A stretch of 64,000 nt of DNA from Novipirellula galeiformis (GCF_007860095.1 NZ_SJPT01000004.1:95160-159159), one strand, 5' to 3'; counted from the first letter of the stretch, positions 54,114-61,646 are shown. Translations and numbers: made by a program. Notes: a model not told the origin generated them from the sequence alone.

Positions 54114-55066
54114 CTACGCGTCGATTGTGGCGGCGAAGGGCTCCATCACTGCCTCATAAGCAAAACGCGAATTACTGTCAGATCGCTGGTTGTCTTCGCT
54201 CCAACTCTCGTAGCCAAGTTTCTCAAAGGCAATGTCATCCATTCGACCAAGTTCTTCGAGAATGTCCCTCATCACTTTGATGCCGTTCAGATTCATGTCT
54301 CGCAAAATCGGCTGTCCATGCGAGTATCGCATCGAGGCGATTTCTCGTAGTTCTTTACTTCGTGGCAAAATCCTCTTTGAATCGGTCGCGACCGCAATGG
54401 GATTCCACAATACGTGTTCGGCGTCATAGGATTGCTCGAACAGTACCCGAAAGTGCTGTTCGGCCTGAGTCCAAGGGCCACGTGGCGAGTATTTGCACTC
54501 TCCGAACCCATCGGCGCCTAACGCGTGTTCCGCCCAGCGTGCCGGGCCTTCGAGAAACCATCGGTTCTTGAAATAGGTTGAGGCGTATTGGATTAAGTAA
54601 TATATTTCGTGTGAAGGGGGGATATTCGCCTTCGCGTCAATGTGGCTGCCAATCGCAACGATGAGTGCGCGACCATCTGGACGACCTTCAGGGATTTTCC
54701 TTGCTCGCTCAGCCTCGTCATACACCTTGCCATTGCCGATGTCACATTCCTCGCGATTGCGAATCGAAACCTGAATGCAGTTTACCCCCGCGTCGCGTTC
54801 GCAATTCAGTGGATCGTGTATCCGAAAACAGCGCAAAACAGCTTGTGTGTCGCGTCCATCTGCTTGACGATATCTTCAGCGCGGTCAGGTACGCCAGACG
54901 AATCGATGTCGTCATCGGGAATCGATGACGGTCCCGTGGTTGTATCGAGAACTCGAAAGTTGCCGAAGACGAAATGTTGATCGAGCACTGAGCGTTCCTG
55001 AGCGTACACTGGCACGGCACTAAGAAGCACGAGGAAAACAGCGAGACGAAGTGTGCGATTGATCAT
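54114..55066 (-). pseudogene. Frameshifted exported metalloprotease-like gene
   Basis: The first part starts at ATG 55066 (MINRTLRLAVFLVLLSAVPV, a signal peptide ending near YAQE) and reads LFCAVFGYTIH before a stop near 54806. The second part continues in the next frame (HDPLNCERDAGVNCIQ) to 54114. The overlap of the frames at ~54806-54836 pinpoints a shift. The joined product would be about 315 residues. It contains SHEIYYLIQYASTYFKNRWF then LEGPARWAEHAL, the pattern of secreted metallopeptidases (HExxH, W-x-x-EG-A), but HEIYY lacks the second zinc histidine. So it is doubly impaired as a protease, or it codes for a binding protein. It is an array cassette. Confidence 0.65.
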
Positions 55067-55082
55067 TGGATTAGACTCAAGG

Positions 55083-55172
55083 CCGAAACGACAAAGTTCA
55101 CCAAGCGACGGCATTCGTCTCTGCCATTCATTGACGCGGGCCACCGTCGCACTGGTGCATCCCGTTGTTCGC
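55083..55172 (-). other. attC-like recombination site (cassette array)
   Basis: Minus strand: outer box CGAACAACGGG, arms GCACCAGTGCGACGG and CCGTCGCTTGGTGAA that pair with one bulged base, then TTTGTCGTTTCGG as core. A bulged base in the stem is a typical attC feature. It lies 17 bp upstream of the start at 55066. Confidence 0.5.
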
Positions 55173-55179
55173 TGCGATT

Positions 55180-55542
55180 CTAGCATAGCCAGAAGTCACC
55201 AAATGCGACCGCGTTCCATTTCCTGCCGATTTTCTTAGAAGTGACGATTGACGCGCCACCGCCCAAAGAACCGCACCCCACGCGGGACTGCACCTCGGCC
55301 CTCGTTTCGCAGGCCCATTTCATAATCGTAATCCTTTCCATCGATGCTTTTTGACTGTCGCCCGTTCGCAAGACGTGCCCGTTCGCAAGACGTGCCCGTT
55401 CCCAAGACATGCCCGTCACGGAGCTGTGCTTGATGCTAACCTGATCGTGCCACCTACCCATCATTTTGATGCCACCCAGCAATGCGGAAACGGCAATGAC
55501 GATCGAAGGGCCGCGTTTGGGCGAGAAGAATCGCCTCGCCAT
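55180..55542 (-). CDS. Possible cassette ORF, uncertain
   Basis: A frame from ATG 55542 (MARRFFSPKRGPSIVIAVSA) to the TAG at 55180 gives 120 residues with one hydrophobic segment near the N-terminus, and stops 8 bp before the outer box of the attC-like site at 55083, as cassette ORFs do. The interior contains a 17-bp repeat (55360-55410) and codon use is not convincing. An extended version back to 55887 overlaps the real gene at 55727 and is not credible. Confidence 0.3.
   Translation of the reverse strand: MARRFFSPKRGPSIVIAVSALLGGIKMMGRWHDQVSIKHSSVTGMSWERARLANGHVLRTGDSQKASMERITIMKWACETRAEVQSRVGCGSLGGGASIVTSKKIGRKWNAVAFGDFWLC
55360..55410. repeat. 17-bp tandem repeat, three copies
   Basis: GCCCGTTCGCAAGACGT at 55360-55376 and 55377-55393, and a two-base variant at 55394-55410, inside the uncertain cassette ORF. 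Confidence 0.9.
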
Positions 55543-55622
55543 TGGCCTGGTGGCTGCGTCATAAATAGGACGCGGTGGATCGCACGGATTCGGCTGTGGG
55601 TCAATGGCAACGACTTGAATGG

Positions 55623-55700
55623 GATAGCGAGACGCTTTTGCGGTGGCGACGGTCGACTTGCAAGCAGAGATTGCCTCGCTGACGCCACTCAGCAACAACC
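55623..55700 (-). other. attC-like site, degenerate
   Basis: Minus strand: GGTTGTTGCTGAGTGGCGTC, then CTGCTTGCAAGTCGACCGTC and GCCACCGC, then GTCTCGCTATCCC. The internal phrase CTGCTTGCAAGTC is the same as in the sites at 57226 and 57744. It begins 27 bp after the stop of the gene at 55727. Confidence 0.35.
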
Positions 55701-55726
55701 GATGATTGTCCGCCCGCCCTGCTCTC

Positions 55727-56122
55727 TCATCCGTCCTCAGGGATGTGAAAGTCGAACGGATCACTCCCGTCCCATCCCGGCGGAGGAGTATGGTCGGAGC
55801 TGAAATAGTAAGTCGTTCCCGCAAGGTCATCGACTGACCAGTCGTAAGCAGCCAACGCATCGCCCCGGATGCGTTGGATGGAGTCACGGTCCACGGGGAC
55901 TAAGACGGATTCGGCCCCGGGCAGAAACCAGAATCGCTTTCGGTATTCGATCGCAATCTGGAATGTCGAGTCCATGATCGCACTTGGGGATGGGACGGCT
56001 TCAACCGCAAGATGACGCTCGTAACCCCAGTTTTCATAAGTTCGCCACGACGCAATCAGCACAGCGATAATCAATGTCGCGGCTAAAACAGATCGAAGGG
56101 AAAACTGCGGCCTGATTCTCAT
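55727..56122 (-). CDS. Cassette gene: single-helix membrane protein
   Basis: 131 residues from ATG 56122 (MRIRPQFSLRSVLAATLIIA). The motif QFSLRSVL before one hydrophobic helix is the QFSLRTLL-type signature of planctomycete small membrane proteins. The exported part (~35-131) has EAVPSPSAIMDSTFQIAIEY, RKRFWFLPGAESVLVPVDRD and DWSVDDLAGTTYYFSSDHTP and is of no known family. It lies among other small orphan genes in the array on the same strand. Confidence 0.68.
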   Translation of the reverse strand: MRIRPQFSLRSVLAATLIIAVLIASWRTYENWGYERHLAVEAVPSPSAIMDSTFQIAIEYRKRFWFLPGAESVLVPVDRDSIQRIRGDALAAYDWSVDDLAGTTYYFSSDHTPPPGWDGSDPFDFHIPEDG

Positions 56123-56171
56123 GCGATTGCACAACTCGGTTGCGTTGTCGTGAGTCGCAGCACGTTGATGG

Positions 56172-56200
56172 TCACCGCGATCGGGCGGTTAACGCGGTGA
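56172..56200. other. Strong hairpin, possible degenerate attC
   Basis: TCACCGCG (56172-56179) and CGCGGTGA (56193-56200) form a perfect 8-bp stem with loop ATCGGGCGGTTAA, extended by flanking TGG/CCA-like bases. It lies 50 bp upstream of the gene at 55727. The sequence after it on the minus strand, ATCAACGTGCTGCG, weakly resembles attC cores. No T tract is present. Confidence 0.4.
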
Positions 56201-56261
56201 TGGCCAAGTTTAGCACGGCCGTATCTGCGGTGCACCGTTTGGTTTTGCTCATTGCACGGCG

Positions 56262-56747
56262 CTACGTGTGGGGTGGAGCGTAGGGATTCGGATCGACCGG
56301 ACCGATCGGCTCGATTGCAATCGAGGCTGGCGATTCGCCACCTTCATCGATTGTAACCGACGGGAAAATCACGGAAAGCAATCGTTTCCGATCAAGAAAC
56401 AGACATAGGTAGATCAGCAAACCCGGAAGCACAAACATGATCGCATTGATTGCGACAATGAAGATCGTCGCGGGCGAATCCTTGTATAGCTCGTGACCGG
56501 TAAAGTACATCCAAAAGTTCATTACAACCATTGGTGTCCATCGAAGCAACGGCAGAATCGGTACGGCGAGTGCGACGATCCAGCCGGCTTTTGAGTTCGT
56601 CAAGCAGGCCAAGGCTGCGGCAAGGTATGCGATGGAGATCGCGCCAAACGCGACACCCATGAAGCTGCCCGATGCAAACGCTCGAAGACCAATCGTAGCA
56701 ACGAAGAATGCGGCCCAAATTAGCTGGGCGACTTTGGCGAATGACAA
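56262..56747 (-). CDS. Cassette gene: four-helix membrane protein with C-terminal NPYAPP
   Basis: 161 residues with a TTG start at 56747, supported by GAGG ten bases upstream; no ATG fits. Four helices (VAQLIWAAFFVATIGLRAFA, FMGVAFGAISIAYLAAALAC, GWIVALAVPILPLLRWTPMV, IFIVAINAIMFVLPGLLIYL) and a C-tail ending DPNPYAPPHT. The C-terminal NPYAPP tag is a planctomycete feature, often N-terminal in other proteins. Function unknown. Confidence 0.7.
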   Translation of the reverse strand: MSFAKVAQLIWAAFFVATIGLRAFASGSFMGVAFGAISIAYLAAALACLTNSKAGWIVALAVPILPLLRWTPMVVMNFWMYFTGHELYKDSPATIFIVAINAIMFVLPGLLIYLCLFLDRKRLLSVIFPSVTIDEGGESPASIAIEPIGPVDPNPYAPPHT

Positions 56748-57225
56748 TGGCTGTGTACCTCAATAGCAGAATGCTGGGTTAACCAAGTTGCTGCCCAAAA
56801 TTTACCAATTCAGCAACGTCAGAGCGTCATCTTTGGTTCGCCCCTTGGTTCTTGCGATGGGCTTGTTCGATAGACGATTCGCCAATCGAACCGATCTCGC
56901 GCACGTTCAGAATACTGCCCCAAGCGAGACCGAGCAACAATTGACCGAGCAGGTTCATGAGTCGGCGTTATTTGCAGGCGCATCGCGCTGTGTTGGAATT
57001 CCTGCGTTGGCAAGACCGCGCAACGATTAGTGTTTATGAGTGGCGATTAGTGTTCCAGCAAGAAAGAACACTAATCTTCGCTAATCACACACGAATGCCT
57101 TTGCCGTGAGGCTTCGCCCAGCGTCGCTTGACAGCGGCAAGCGATTACGCGGCAGACACGGAGCCCTGTAATCGACCGATTGCAAGTATCACGAAGCTTG
57201 GCGATCAACCGAGCAACCACAGGCA
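56748..57225. other. Region without a convincing gene; inverted-repeat motifs
   Basis: About 480 bp. It contains GATTAGTGTT and AACACTAATC copies at 57027-57085 that pair with each other and resemble motifs in the 418-bp repeat. It also contains ATTCGCCAATCGA near 56879, shared with 34076. An additional decayed cassette is possible. Confidence 0.4.
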
Positions 57226-57320
57226 GCAATAACGCTAGAGTTTTGCGGGCGGCGGCGATTGACTTGCAAGCAGACCAAACGGCGTGCCACCTCCGCTCCG
57301 TAACACCCCATCGTTCCCCG
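57226..57320 (-). other. attC-like recombination site (cassette array)
   Basis: Minus strand: GGGGAACGATGGGGTGTTAC, then GGAGCGGAGGTGGC, ACGCCGTTTGGTCTGCTTGC, AAGTCAATCGCCGCCGCCCG, and TCTAGCGTTATTGC as the core. It aligns over its length with the site at 57744. It has no ORF directly downstream on the minus strand. Confidence 0.6.
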
Positions 57321-57586
57321 GTTTGCTGTAGTGGGATGTCGCTAACCACCACGGTTGACGTTGATCCAATCATAGCGAGCGCAACGACTGCCAACAAATC
57401 CGCCTGTAGCGGCAAAAACAAAGAAGAAATGTGTTGCCAGAATGATGTGAGGCAGAATGATAAATCAGCGAGCGTCAATCATTTTGCCACCTAATCATTC
57501 TGCCAATCGATCGACCGCGGGGGCAATTGCGACAGCGAATTGACGGTTCCCTCAACAAGGAACGCTGGAAAACAAACGCCGGTTTC
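57313..57586. repeat. 274-bp dispersed direct repeat, copy 1
   Basis: Matches 58623-58896 at a constant offset of 1310 bp from GTTCCCCGG to CAAACGCCGG, without net length change. The two copies flank the ankyrin cassette, and each lies immediately upstream of an attC-like site. Confidence 0.9.
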
Positions 57587-57735
57587 AGTCGCGAGGATGC
57601 CTCACTTTTCGCGATGTCGATGCTCTCAGAGGTGACAATCGCTACGCGAAATGAATCCGAAGGTGGTGTGTGTTCCATGCAACCAACCGCGTAGACCAAA
57701 AGTGACAAACTGAACGGCGAAAGGGTATGAGGCAT
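57475..57735 (-). CDS. Cassette gene: possible small lipoprotein
   Basis: From ATG 57735, 8 bp after the core of the attC-like site at 57744, a frame of 86 codons. The N-terminus MPHTLSPFSLSLLVYAVGC has the shape of a lipoprotein signal with lipobox YAVGC. The tail (KPAFVFQRSLLREPSIRCR) lies in the 274-bp repeat, and the other copy of that repeat keeps the matching stretch EPAFVFQRSLLRQASNRCR open in a shorter frame. An overlapping 40-codon frame starts inside the core (ATG 57748). Function unknown. Confidence 0.45.
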   Translation of the reverse strand: MPHTLSPFSLSLLVYAVGCMEHTPPSDSFRVAIVTSESIDIAKSEASSRLKPAFVFQRSLLREPSIRCRNCPRGRSIGRMIRWQND

Positions 57736-57743
57736 CTTCGATT

Positions 57744-57838
57744 GCCATAACGTCGCCGATCACAGGGCGGCGGGAGTGAACTTGCAAGCAGACGAAAACG
57801 GCGGCCACGCCGCTGCGTCACCATCGCATGGTTATCCG
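57744..57838 (-). other. attC-like recombination site (cassette array, best example)
   Basis: Minus strand: GCGGATAACCATGCGATGGT, then GACGCAGCGGCG; a spacer with CTGCTTGCAAGTTC; then CGCCGCCCTGTGATC and GGCGACGTTATGGC. Outer boxes GGATAAC and GTTATGG pair partly, and GCGGCG / CGCCGC pairs exactly with unpaired bases around it. The ankyrin gene's TAA stop is inside the outer box. Length 95 bp, within the known attC range. Confidence 0.65.
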
Positions 57839-58524
57839 CTTTCCGGCATTTTAGCGAGCAATTCAGCAATGGGAACGAGACGTTCGTCATCCGGATACTG
57901 CGCGAGCCATTCGGCTAAGTTCTTGCCGTCATGTGTGAAGCGAACACTTGGGTCAGCCCCAAAGTGAATCAGCAATCGAACAGTTTCTAGATGGCCATGT
58001 CCACCAGCACAGTAAAGTACAGTATGCCCGCGTGTGTTATTTTCGTTGGTGCCAGCACCGTATTCAATGAGTAGTCGCACAATTCTAACGTCTCCGTTTC
58101 GCGCGGCGTGGTGGATCGGGGAATCGCCACGTCCATCGGGGCAAGTCGCGATGCCAGGATGACGCTTGAGTAAAGAGCGAACACGGTTGGCATCGCGAAG
58201 AAAGATCGCCGCCAAAAGTTGGCGTGACACATCGCAAGACGGGCGAACGTGTGGATCGAGCGCGCCATACGACACAAGTAGGGAAACGACGTCGGTATTC
58301 TCCGGAACTTCCGCAGCGTAGTGTAGTGCGTCACCGTCGTGGGCGGAAATATCGGCACCAGATTCGAGTAGAAATCGGACCACATCCGCGTGCTTCCCAA
58401 TCGCGGCATGAAAGATTGGTCGCCAGTTGTGGGCGTCGTCTGCATCGACCAGCGAAGGGTCGCTCAAGACCATTGATCGGACAGCTTTAACGTCGCCCGC
58501 ACGGCAAGAGTCATGAATTGTCAT
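57832..58524 (-). CDS. Cassette gene: ankyrin-repeat protein
   Basis: 230 residues from ATG 58524, without signal peptide. About six ankyrin repeats: MTIHDSCRAGDVKAVRSMVL, WRPIFHAAIGKHADVVRFLL, GDALHYAAEVPENTDVVSLL, DSPIHHAARNGDVRIVRLLI, HTVLYCAGGHGHLETVRLLI and a capping repeat. Soluble ankyrin proteins bind other proteins; no partner is suggested. It lies in a complete cassette between attC-like sites at 58540 and 57744, and two copies of a 274-bp repeat flank it. Confidence 0.85.
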   Translation of the reverse strand: MTIHDSCRAGDVKAVRSMVLSDPSLVDADDAHNWRPIFHAAIGKHADVVRFLLESGADISAHDGDALHYAAEVPENTDVVSLLVSYGALDPHVRPSCDVSRQLLAAIFLRDANRVRSLLKRHPGIATCPDGRGDSPIHHAARNGDVRIVRLLIEYGAGTNENNTRGHTVLYCAGGHGHLETVRLLIHFGADPSVRFTHDGKNLAEWLAQYPDDERLVPIAELLAKMPESG

Positions 58525-58539
58525 GCGATGGCTTCAGCC

Positions 58540-58630
58540 GGGTAACGGGAGCGATATTCTGGCGGCGAACGGTGACGGACCACTCTGGAAAAACGATGCC
58601 GCCGCTCCGTCACCATCGCATGGTTCCCCG
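58540..58630 (-). other. attC-like recombination site (cassette array)
   Basis: Minus strand: GGGGAACCATGCGATGGTGA, CGGAGCGGCGGCATCG, spacer, GTCCGTCACCGTTCGCCGCC, GAATATCGCTCCCGTTACCC. The first half is almost identical to that of the site at 57744. GGTGACGG and CCGTCACC pair perfectly. It lies 16 bp upstream of the ankyrin start. Confidence 0.6.
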
Positions 58631-58896
58631 GTTTGCGGTAGTGGGATGTCGCTAACCACGACGGTTGACGTTGATCCAATCATAGCGAGCGCAACGACCG
58701 CCGGCAAATCCGTTGATTACCGCAAAAACAAAGAAGAAATTTGTAGGCAAAATGATGTGAGGCAAAATGACAAATCAGCTCGCGTCAATCATTTTGCCAC
58801 CTAATCATTCTGCCATTTGGTCAACCACGTATGCATTTGCGACAGCGATTTGAAGCTTGCCTCAACAAGGAACGCTGGAAAACAAACGCCGGTTCC
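58623..58896. repeat. 274-bp dispersed direct repeat, copy 2
   Basis: Second copy of the element at 57313-57586, in a cassette (58540-58957) with no long ORF; only a frame of 38 codons from ATG 58937 (MQSCRRFTRFARVMEPAFVF) fits the cassette position. Confidence 0.9.
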
Positions 58897-58956
58897 ATCA
58901 CGCGTGCAAACCGTGTGAATCGCCGGCACGATTGCATCAAGTCATCATCGCCAGTC

Positions 58957-59040
58957 GGATAACGTTTGAATTCACCGAGGACGCGCGGTGGACATTGATT
59001 CGGAGAACAACTGCGCCGCGTTTTTCGGTGCAATTCTTGG
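58957..59040 (-). other. attC-like recombination site overlapping the four-helix-bundle gene
   Basis: Minus strand: GAATTGCACCGAAAAACGCG at one end; CGCGTCCTCGGTGAATTC then AAACGTTATCCGACTGG at the other. The arms GAATTGCACCGAAAAACGCG and its partner (in reverse GAATTCACCGAGGACGCG) pair with bulges, an attC hallmark. The core matches that of 61133 (AAACGTTATCCGACTG) exactly. The last residues of the four-helix gene are coded inside the site. Confidence 0.55.
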
Positions 59041-59496
59041 TTCTGGCTGTACTTCGTGCTCGTACTCGTACTCGTACTCAGCATCGCGGTACTCGTACTC
59101 AGCAGCAGCATTGTACTGTGCGCTGGATTCGGAGACAGCGTCAGCGCGGGTGATCAGTCGCGTCAGCATCGAAACAATCCGTTTGAGCGTTCGTTTCAAT
59201 TCACCGTGTTGTTCGCCACCAAGCCCGTCCGTTGCGAAGAGCACATCCTGAATCGAAGCGCCTTCTAATGCCGATCCGCGGGCAATATAGAGAAATCGAT
59301 TTCGATCCTTGAGGCTGCGTTTGCCATTGCCTTCGGCAATGTTCAGCGGAATCGATTGTGCGGCGCGAAGCCATTGGTCGCGGGCATGACGATGAAGTCC
59401 GTTTAACTCCTTCGCGATGGCGAACGATGAAGCGACGTATTCGATCGACAGTCGGTAAACATCAAGTCGATCGTGGTCGAAGATTGGTTCGGTCAT
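58972..59496 (-). CDS. Cassette gene: four-helix-bundle protein (23S rRNA IVP type) with Tyr/Glu tail
   Basis: From ATG 59496 (MTEPIFDHDRLDVYRLSIEY) 174 residues. The family core is unmistakable: DHDRLDVYRLSIEYVA, the helix pair around DQWLRAAQSIPLNIAEGNGK then SLKDRNRFLYIARGSALEGA, and a last helix near TLKRIVSMLTRLITR. The family was first seen in rRNA intervening sequences; its function is unknown. The C-tail AAEYEYRDAEYEYEYEHEVQ is coded by GAGTAC repeats. A longer frame from 59607 is open, but residues 1-37 are not family-like. An attC-like site precedes it (59558). Confidence 0.82.
   Translation of the reverse strand: MTEPIFDHDRLDVYRLSIEYVASSFAIAKELNGLHRHARDQWLRAAQSIPLNIAEGNGKRSLKDRNRFLYIARGSALEGASIQDVLFATDGLGGEQHGELKRTLKRIVSMLTRLITRADAVSESSAQYNAAAEYEYRDAEYEYEYEHEVQPEPRIAPKNAAQLFSESMSTARPR
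59062..59100. repeat. GTACTC hexamer repeats in the coding tail, complementary to the leader
   Basis: GTACTC occurs at 59062-59079 (three copies) and 59089-59100 (two copies) on the plus strand, i.e. GAGTAC in the mRNA coding for the Tyr/Glu tail. The opposite-sense GAGTAC pairs at 59511-59522 and 59534-59545 lie in the leader, so the mRNA leader carries the complement of its own 3' coding end. Confidence 0.85.
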
Positions 59497-59557
59497 CGGT
59501 GCCCCATTTCGAGTACGAGTACCGGCTTCGCTTGAGTACGAGTACGATTTCTTCAAT

Positions 59558-59634
59558 GCCAGAACGTTACCGATCAGCCGGCGGCGACGGTTGATCCTCC
59601 ACTTCAAAACGCCCGGCTCCGCGACTTCGGGCGA
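59558..59634 (-). other. attC-like site, larger portion downstream of the intron
   Basis: Minus strand after the intron: CGCCCGAAGTCGCGGAGCCG, GGCGTTTTGAAGTGGAGGAT, CAACCGTCGCCGCCGGCTGA, TCGGTAACGTTCTGGC. It aligns well with the site at 34900. The remaining part (outer box) is at 60511-60530, on the other side of the group II intron. Confidence 0.5.
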
Positions 59635-60510
59635 GTAGACCGAGGTCTCTTTGGTTTAGGTTAGGGTTTGTGTTCCCTGTTCGCCACCAGTTTCCTGCGG
59701 TGGTGTCACAATATTCTAACCCTGCCGCATTGACCCTCGGCCCCTCTCAGATCCGGACGTGCCACTTTCTAGCATCCGGCTCCCAGATCTCACTTGGTAT
59801 CACCCATGAAAACGGGCAGTAACACTCAATCGTTGTCGATCCACGCGGGGGCATGCGCGTAGAGAAAACATCGCTGTGCGATTCCGAACTCCCATCACAC
59901 GAGAAAAACTGCGATACAGCCGAGTTAACACCGAGGGGCCGTCACTGAGTACGGTCGATGCCTAGTCTAGATCGCGTGAAATCCTGACCGCCTTCCCTGC
60001 ACCGGTATTACCCGGCTTCATTCCACTTGATTGGTGTTCAAGTTTCAACGGTACTTTTCGGTCATCCGACTCCCTGAATGTCATTTTTCTTCGTCGCTTA
60101 TTCCACTTCTAGGACATACTCGATCGCTCAAGTTGGAAGGCTTAAAACGGTCAAGAACTTCAGGGTCTCACTGGTTGCCTGATTGACTTGATGTGTAGTG
60201 CGAATGGGCCGCCGACCCCGGGTCTCCGCTAGCAGCTTGCCGATAGCGCTGCGAGCGATGTTGCCTTCAGGAATGCACAAGCCTTGGGCAGAATCCGACA
60301 GTTACCAAATTTCGAGGCTAACATCCATTCAGCGTCGCAGGGCCACCTACGATCGCTTCATCCTCACTACCTTTCTGTGTACGCTTCAAGCGACGACTTC
60401 AACCGATGATGTCTATACGTCGCCTGCAAAACTCGATACTGAGCCTGTGGCTAACAGTTACTCAGGCGGGATTCACACCCGCTAGTCTTCAAGACCTTGC
60501 CAGTCCGCAC
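59635..60510 (-). mobile_element. Degenerate group II intron in an attC-like site
   Basis: On the minus strand the 5' end GTGCGGACTGGCAAGG (from 60510) is a group II GUGYG start. Domain V is at 59749-59782: GAGCCGGATGCTAGAAAGTG, then GCACGTCCGGATCT, with AGC triad, GAAA tetraloop and CG bulge. A domain-VI-type pair CCGAGG / CCTCGG follows, and the 3' end is likely CTAC at 59635. A leftover of the intron-encoded protein starts at ATG 60084 (MTFRESDDRKVPLKLEHQSS, later VRISRDLD) and stops at once; PSVLTRLYR follows in frame. The reverse-transcriptase core is absent. So it cannot supply its own maturase. Exact ends need structure folding. Confidence 0.75.
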
Positions 60511-60530
60511 GTTCACCGATTGGTTATCCG
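60511..60530 (-). other. attC-like site, outer-box portion upstream of the intron
   Basis: Minus strand CGGATAACCAATCGGTGAAC, immediately before the intron 5' end. GGATAACC is the outer box of the sites at 57744, and TCGGT recurs in the partner arm at 59558. Confidence 0.5.
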
Positions 60531-60586
60531 GCAATCCGCGTTCCATTCAAGTAGACTCTTCACTATCCATTCGTTGATTCTCATCC

Positions 60587-61111
60587 TTATGCCTGTTTGG
60601 CGGGTTCAGGTGCCATCTTCGCGCCTTGATTTTGAGGACGGCTGAGGAGGTAGAGCAAGCCGGTTGGAAATGCCGCGCCGATCAATGCGCCGACGATAAT
60701 CGAAAACCATTGGAATACCGTGCTTGCAGGTTCGGGCAGTACATCCGGCGGTGGGCCAATGATTTGGTAGCAACTGATTGAATACGCGACGACCCAAATA
60801 TAGCCGACGATCGCATTGGCCTGAGCGACGCGTCGTGCGGCAAAAGATCCGCGCCGAACGTAAAAACCGGACACAGCGTAAACGATTCCGCCCACGATCA
60901 TGATTGGGAGATAGATGAACCAAACGCCGTGGATCGCACGCATTGCGTCGGCAACCGATGCCCCATTGGGGTTTTGAGGCATCGGTGGCATGGCAGATAT
61001 CATCACGCGTTGCAGTGCGACGATCATCAAGCCAAACGACGCGAAGCAGATGAGAGCGATGCCAAATACGCACGTGATTGTGCCGGACACTTTATCGGGG
61101 CGTAACGACAT
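60587..61111 (-). CDS. Cassette gene: four-helix membrane protein
   Basis: 174 residues from ATG 61111, 22 bp after an attC-like core. Four helices (GTITCVFGIALICFASFGLM, VWFIYLPIMIVGGIVYAVSG, ANAIVGYIWVVAYSISCYQI, FSIIVGALIGAAFPTGLLYL) and a Lys/Ala/Pro C-tail (PQNQGAKMAPEPAKQA). A proline-rich loop lies between helices 1 and 2. No family recognised. Its 3' neighbour in the array is the attC-like site that carries the group II intron. Confidence 0.7.
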   Translation of the reverse strand: MSLRPDKVSGTITCVFGIALICFASFGLMIVALQRVMISAMPPMPQNPNGASVADAMRAIHGVWFIYLPIMIVGGIVYAVSGFYVRRGSFAARRVAQANAIVGYIWVVAYSISCYQIIGPPPDVLPEPASTVFQWFSIIVGALIGAAFPTGLLYLLSRPQNQGAKMAPEPAKQA

Positions 61112-61132
61112 GACATTCGTGGCGTTTCAGTC

Positions 61133-61211
61133 GGATAACGTTTGGGATCACGTGGTCGCCGCGAACGATCAACCACTTCAATAAACTCAACTCGGCGACT
61201 CACGTGCATCC
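61133..61211 (-). other. attC-like recombination site (cassette array)
   Basis: Minus strand: GGATGCACGTGAGTCGCCGA, TTGAAGTGGTTGATCGTTCG, CGGCGACCACGTGATCCC, AAACGTTATCCGACTG. It aligns with 34900 (GTATGCACCCGAGCGGCGA) and 59558 (TTGAAGTGG). The stop of the DUF7336-like gene is inside. Confidence 0.55.
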
Positions 61212-61642
61212 CTTGGTTCTGCCTTTTCCTCGACAGCCTCGTAGGCCACAAGCACGCGATCGCCAATTTCAGGCACAGCTTTTTCGATGCATCGCACGAA
61301 ATCGCCGACGTCAAACTTGGCTCGTTGAGGAGCGTCAATGTCGGTAATCTCGTAAACATCCCCAGGGTACCAAACCGAACCAGCGGTGTAGTACTCTCCG
61401 GCACTCGTTCGAGAAGGAATCAGTATATTTACGGCCGTAATGAATCCCTCAACCCAGTGATCAACCCCAAGTTCGTATTCACCAATCGAGAACCCATCAG
61501 GCCAGTCGCGGAAACCTGGTTGCATACGCAGTCTAACGATAGCGTCTTCCGCATCGTCATTCGTCGCGTACACTCCGATGAATTTGGCGTGCTCGCGACC
61601 GCAAATTTCATGCTCGTGCTGAAGTACGAATACTTTGGTCAT
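61187..61642 (-). CDS. Cassette gene: DUF7336-like protein
   Basis: From ATG 61642 (MTKVFVLQHEHEICGREHAK) 151 residues; a GTG at 61666 falls within the attC-like site and is rejected. The N-terminal ~65 residues (VFVLQHEHEICG, KFIGVYATNDDAEDAIVRLR, QPGFRDWPDGFSIGEYELGV, DHWVEGF) match the short DUF7336 domain, found in many orphan and immunity-like genes. The C-terminal part (YYTAGSVWYPGDVYEITDID, VGDFVRCIEKAVPEIGDRVL) is a different beta-rich domain. The start lies 5 bp after the core of the upstream site. Confidence 0.65.
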   Translation of the reverse strand: MTKVFVLQHEHEICGREHAKFIGVYATNDDAEDAIVRLRMQPGFRDWPDGFSIGEYELGVDHWVEGFITAVNILIPSRTSAGEYYTAGSVWYPGDVYEITDIDAPQRAKFDVGDFVRCIEKAVPEIGDRVLVAYEAVEEKAEPRDARESPS

Positions 61643-61646
61643 GATT

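Noticed and set aside
55542..55887. 5' extension of the uncertain cassette ORF
   Set aside because: It overlaps the better-supported gene at 55727-56122 on the same strand in another frame and crosses an attC-like site.
57071..57478. Minus-strand frame of 135 codons
   Set aside because: It has a TTG start, runs through the attC-like site at 57226 and is not kept in the second copy of the repeat.
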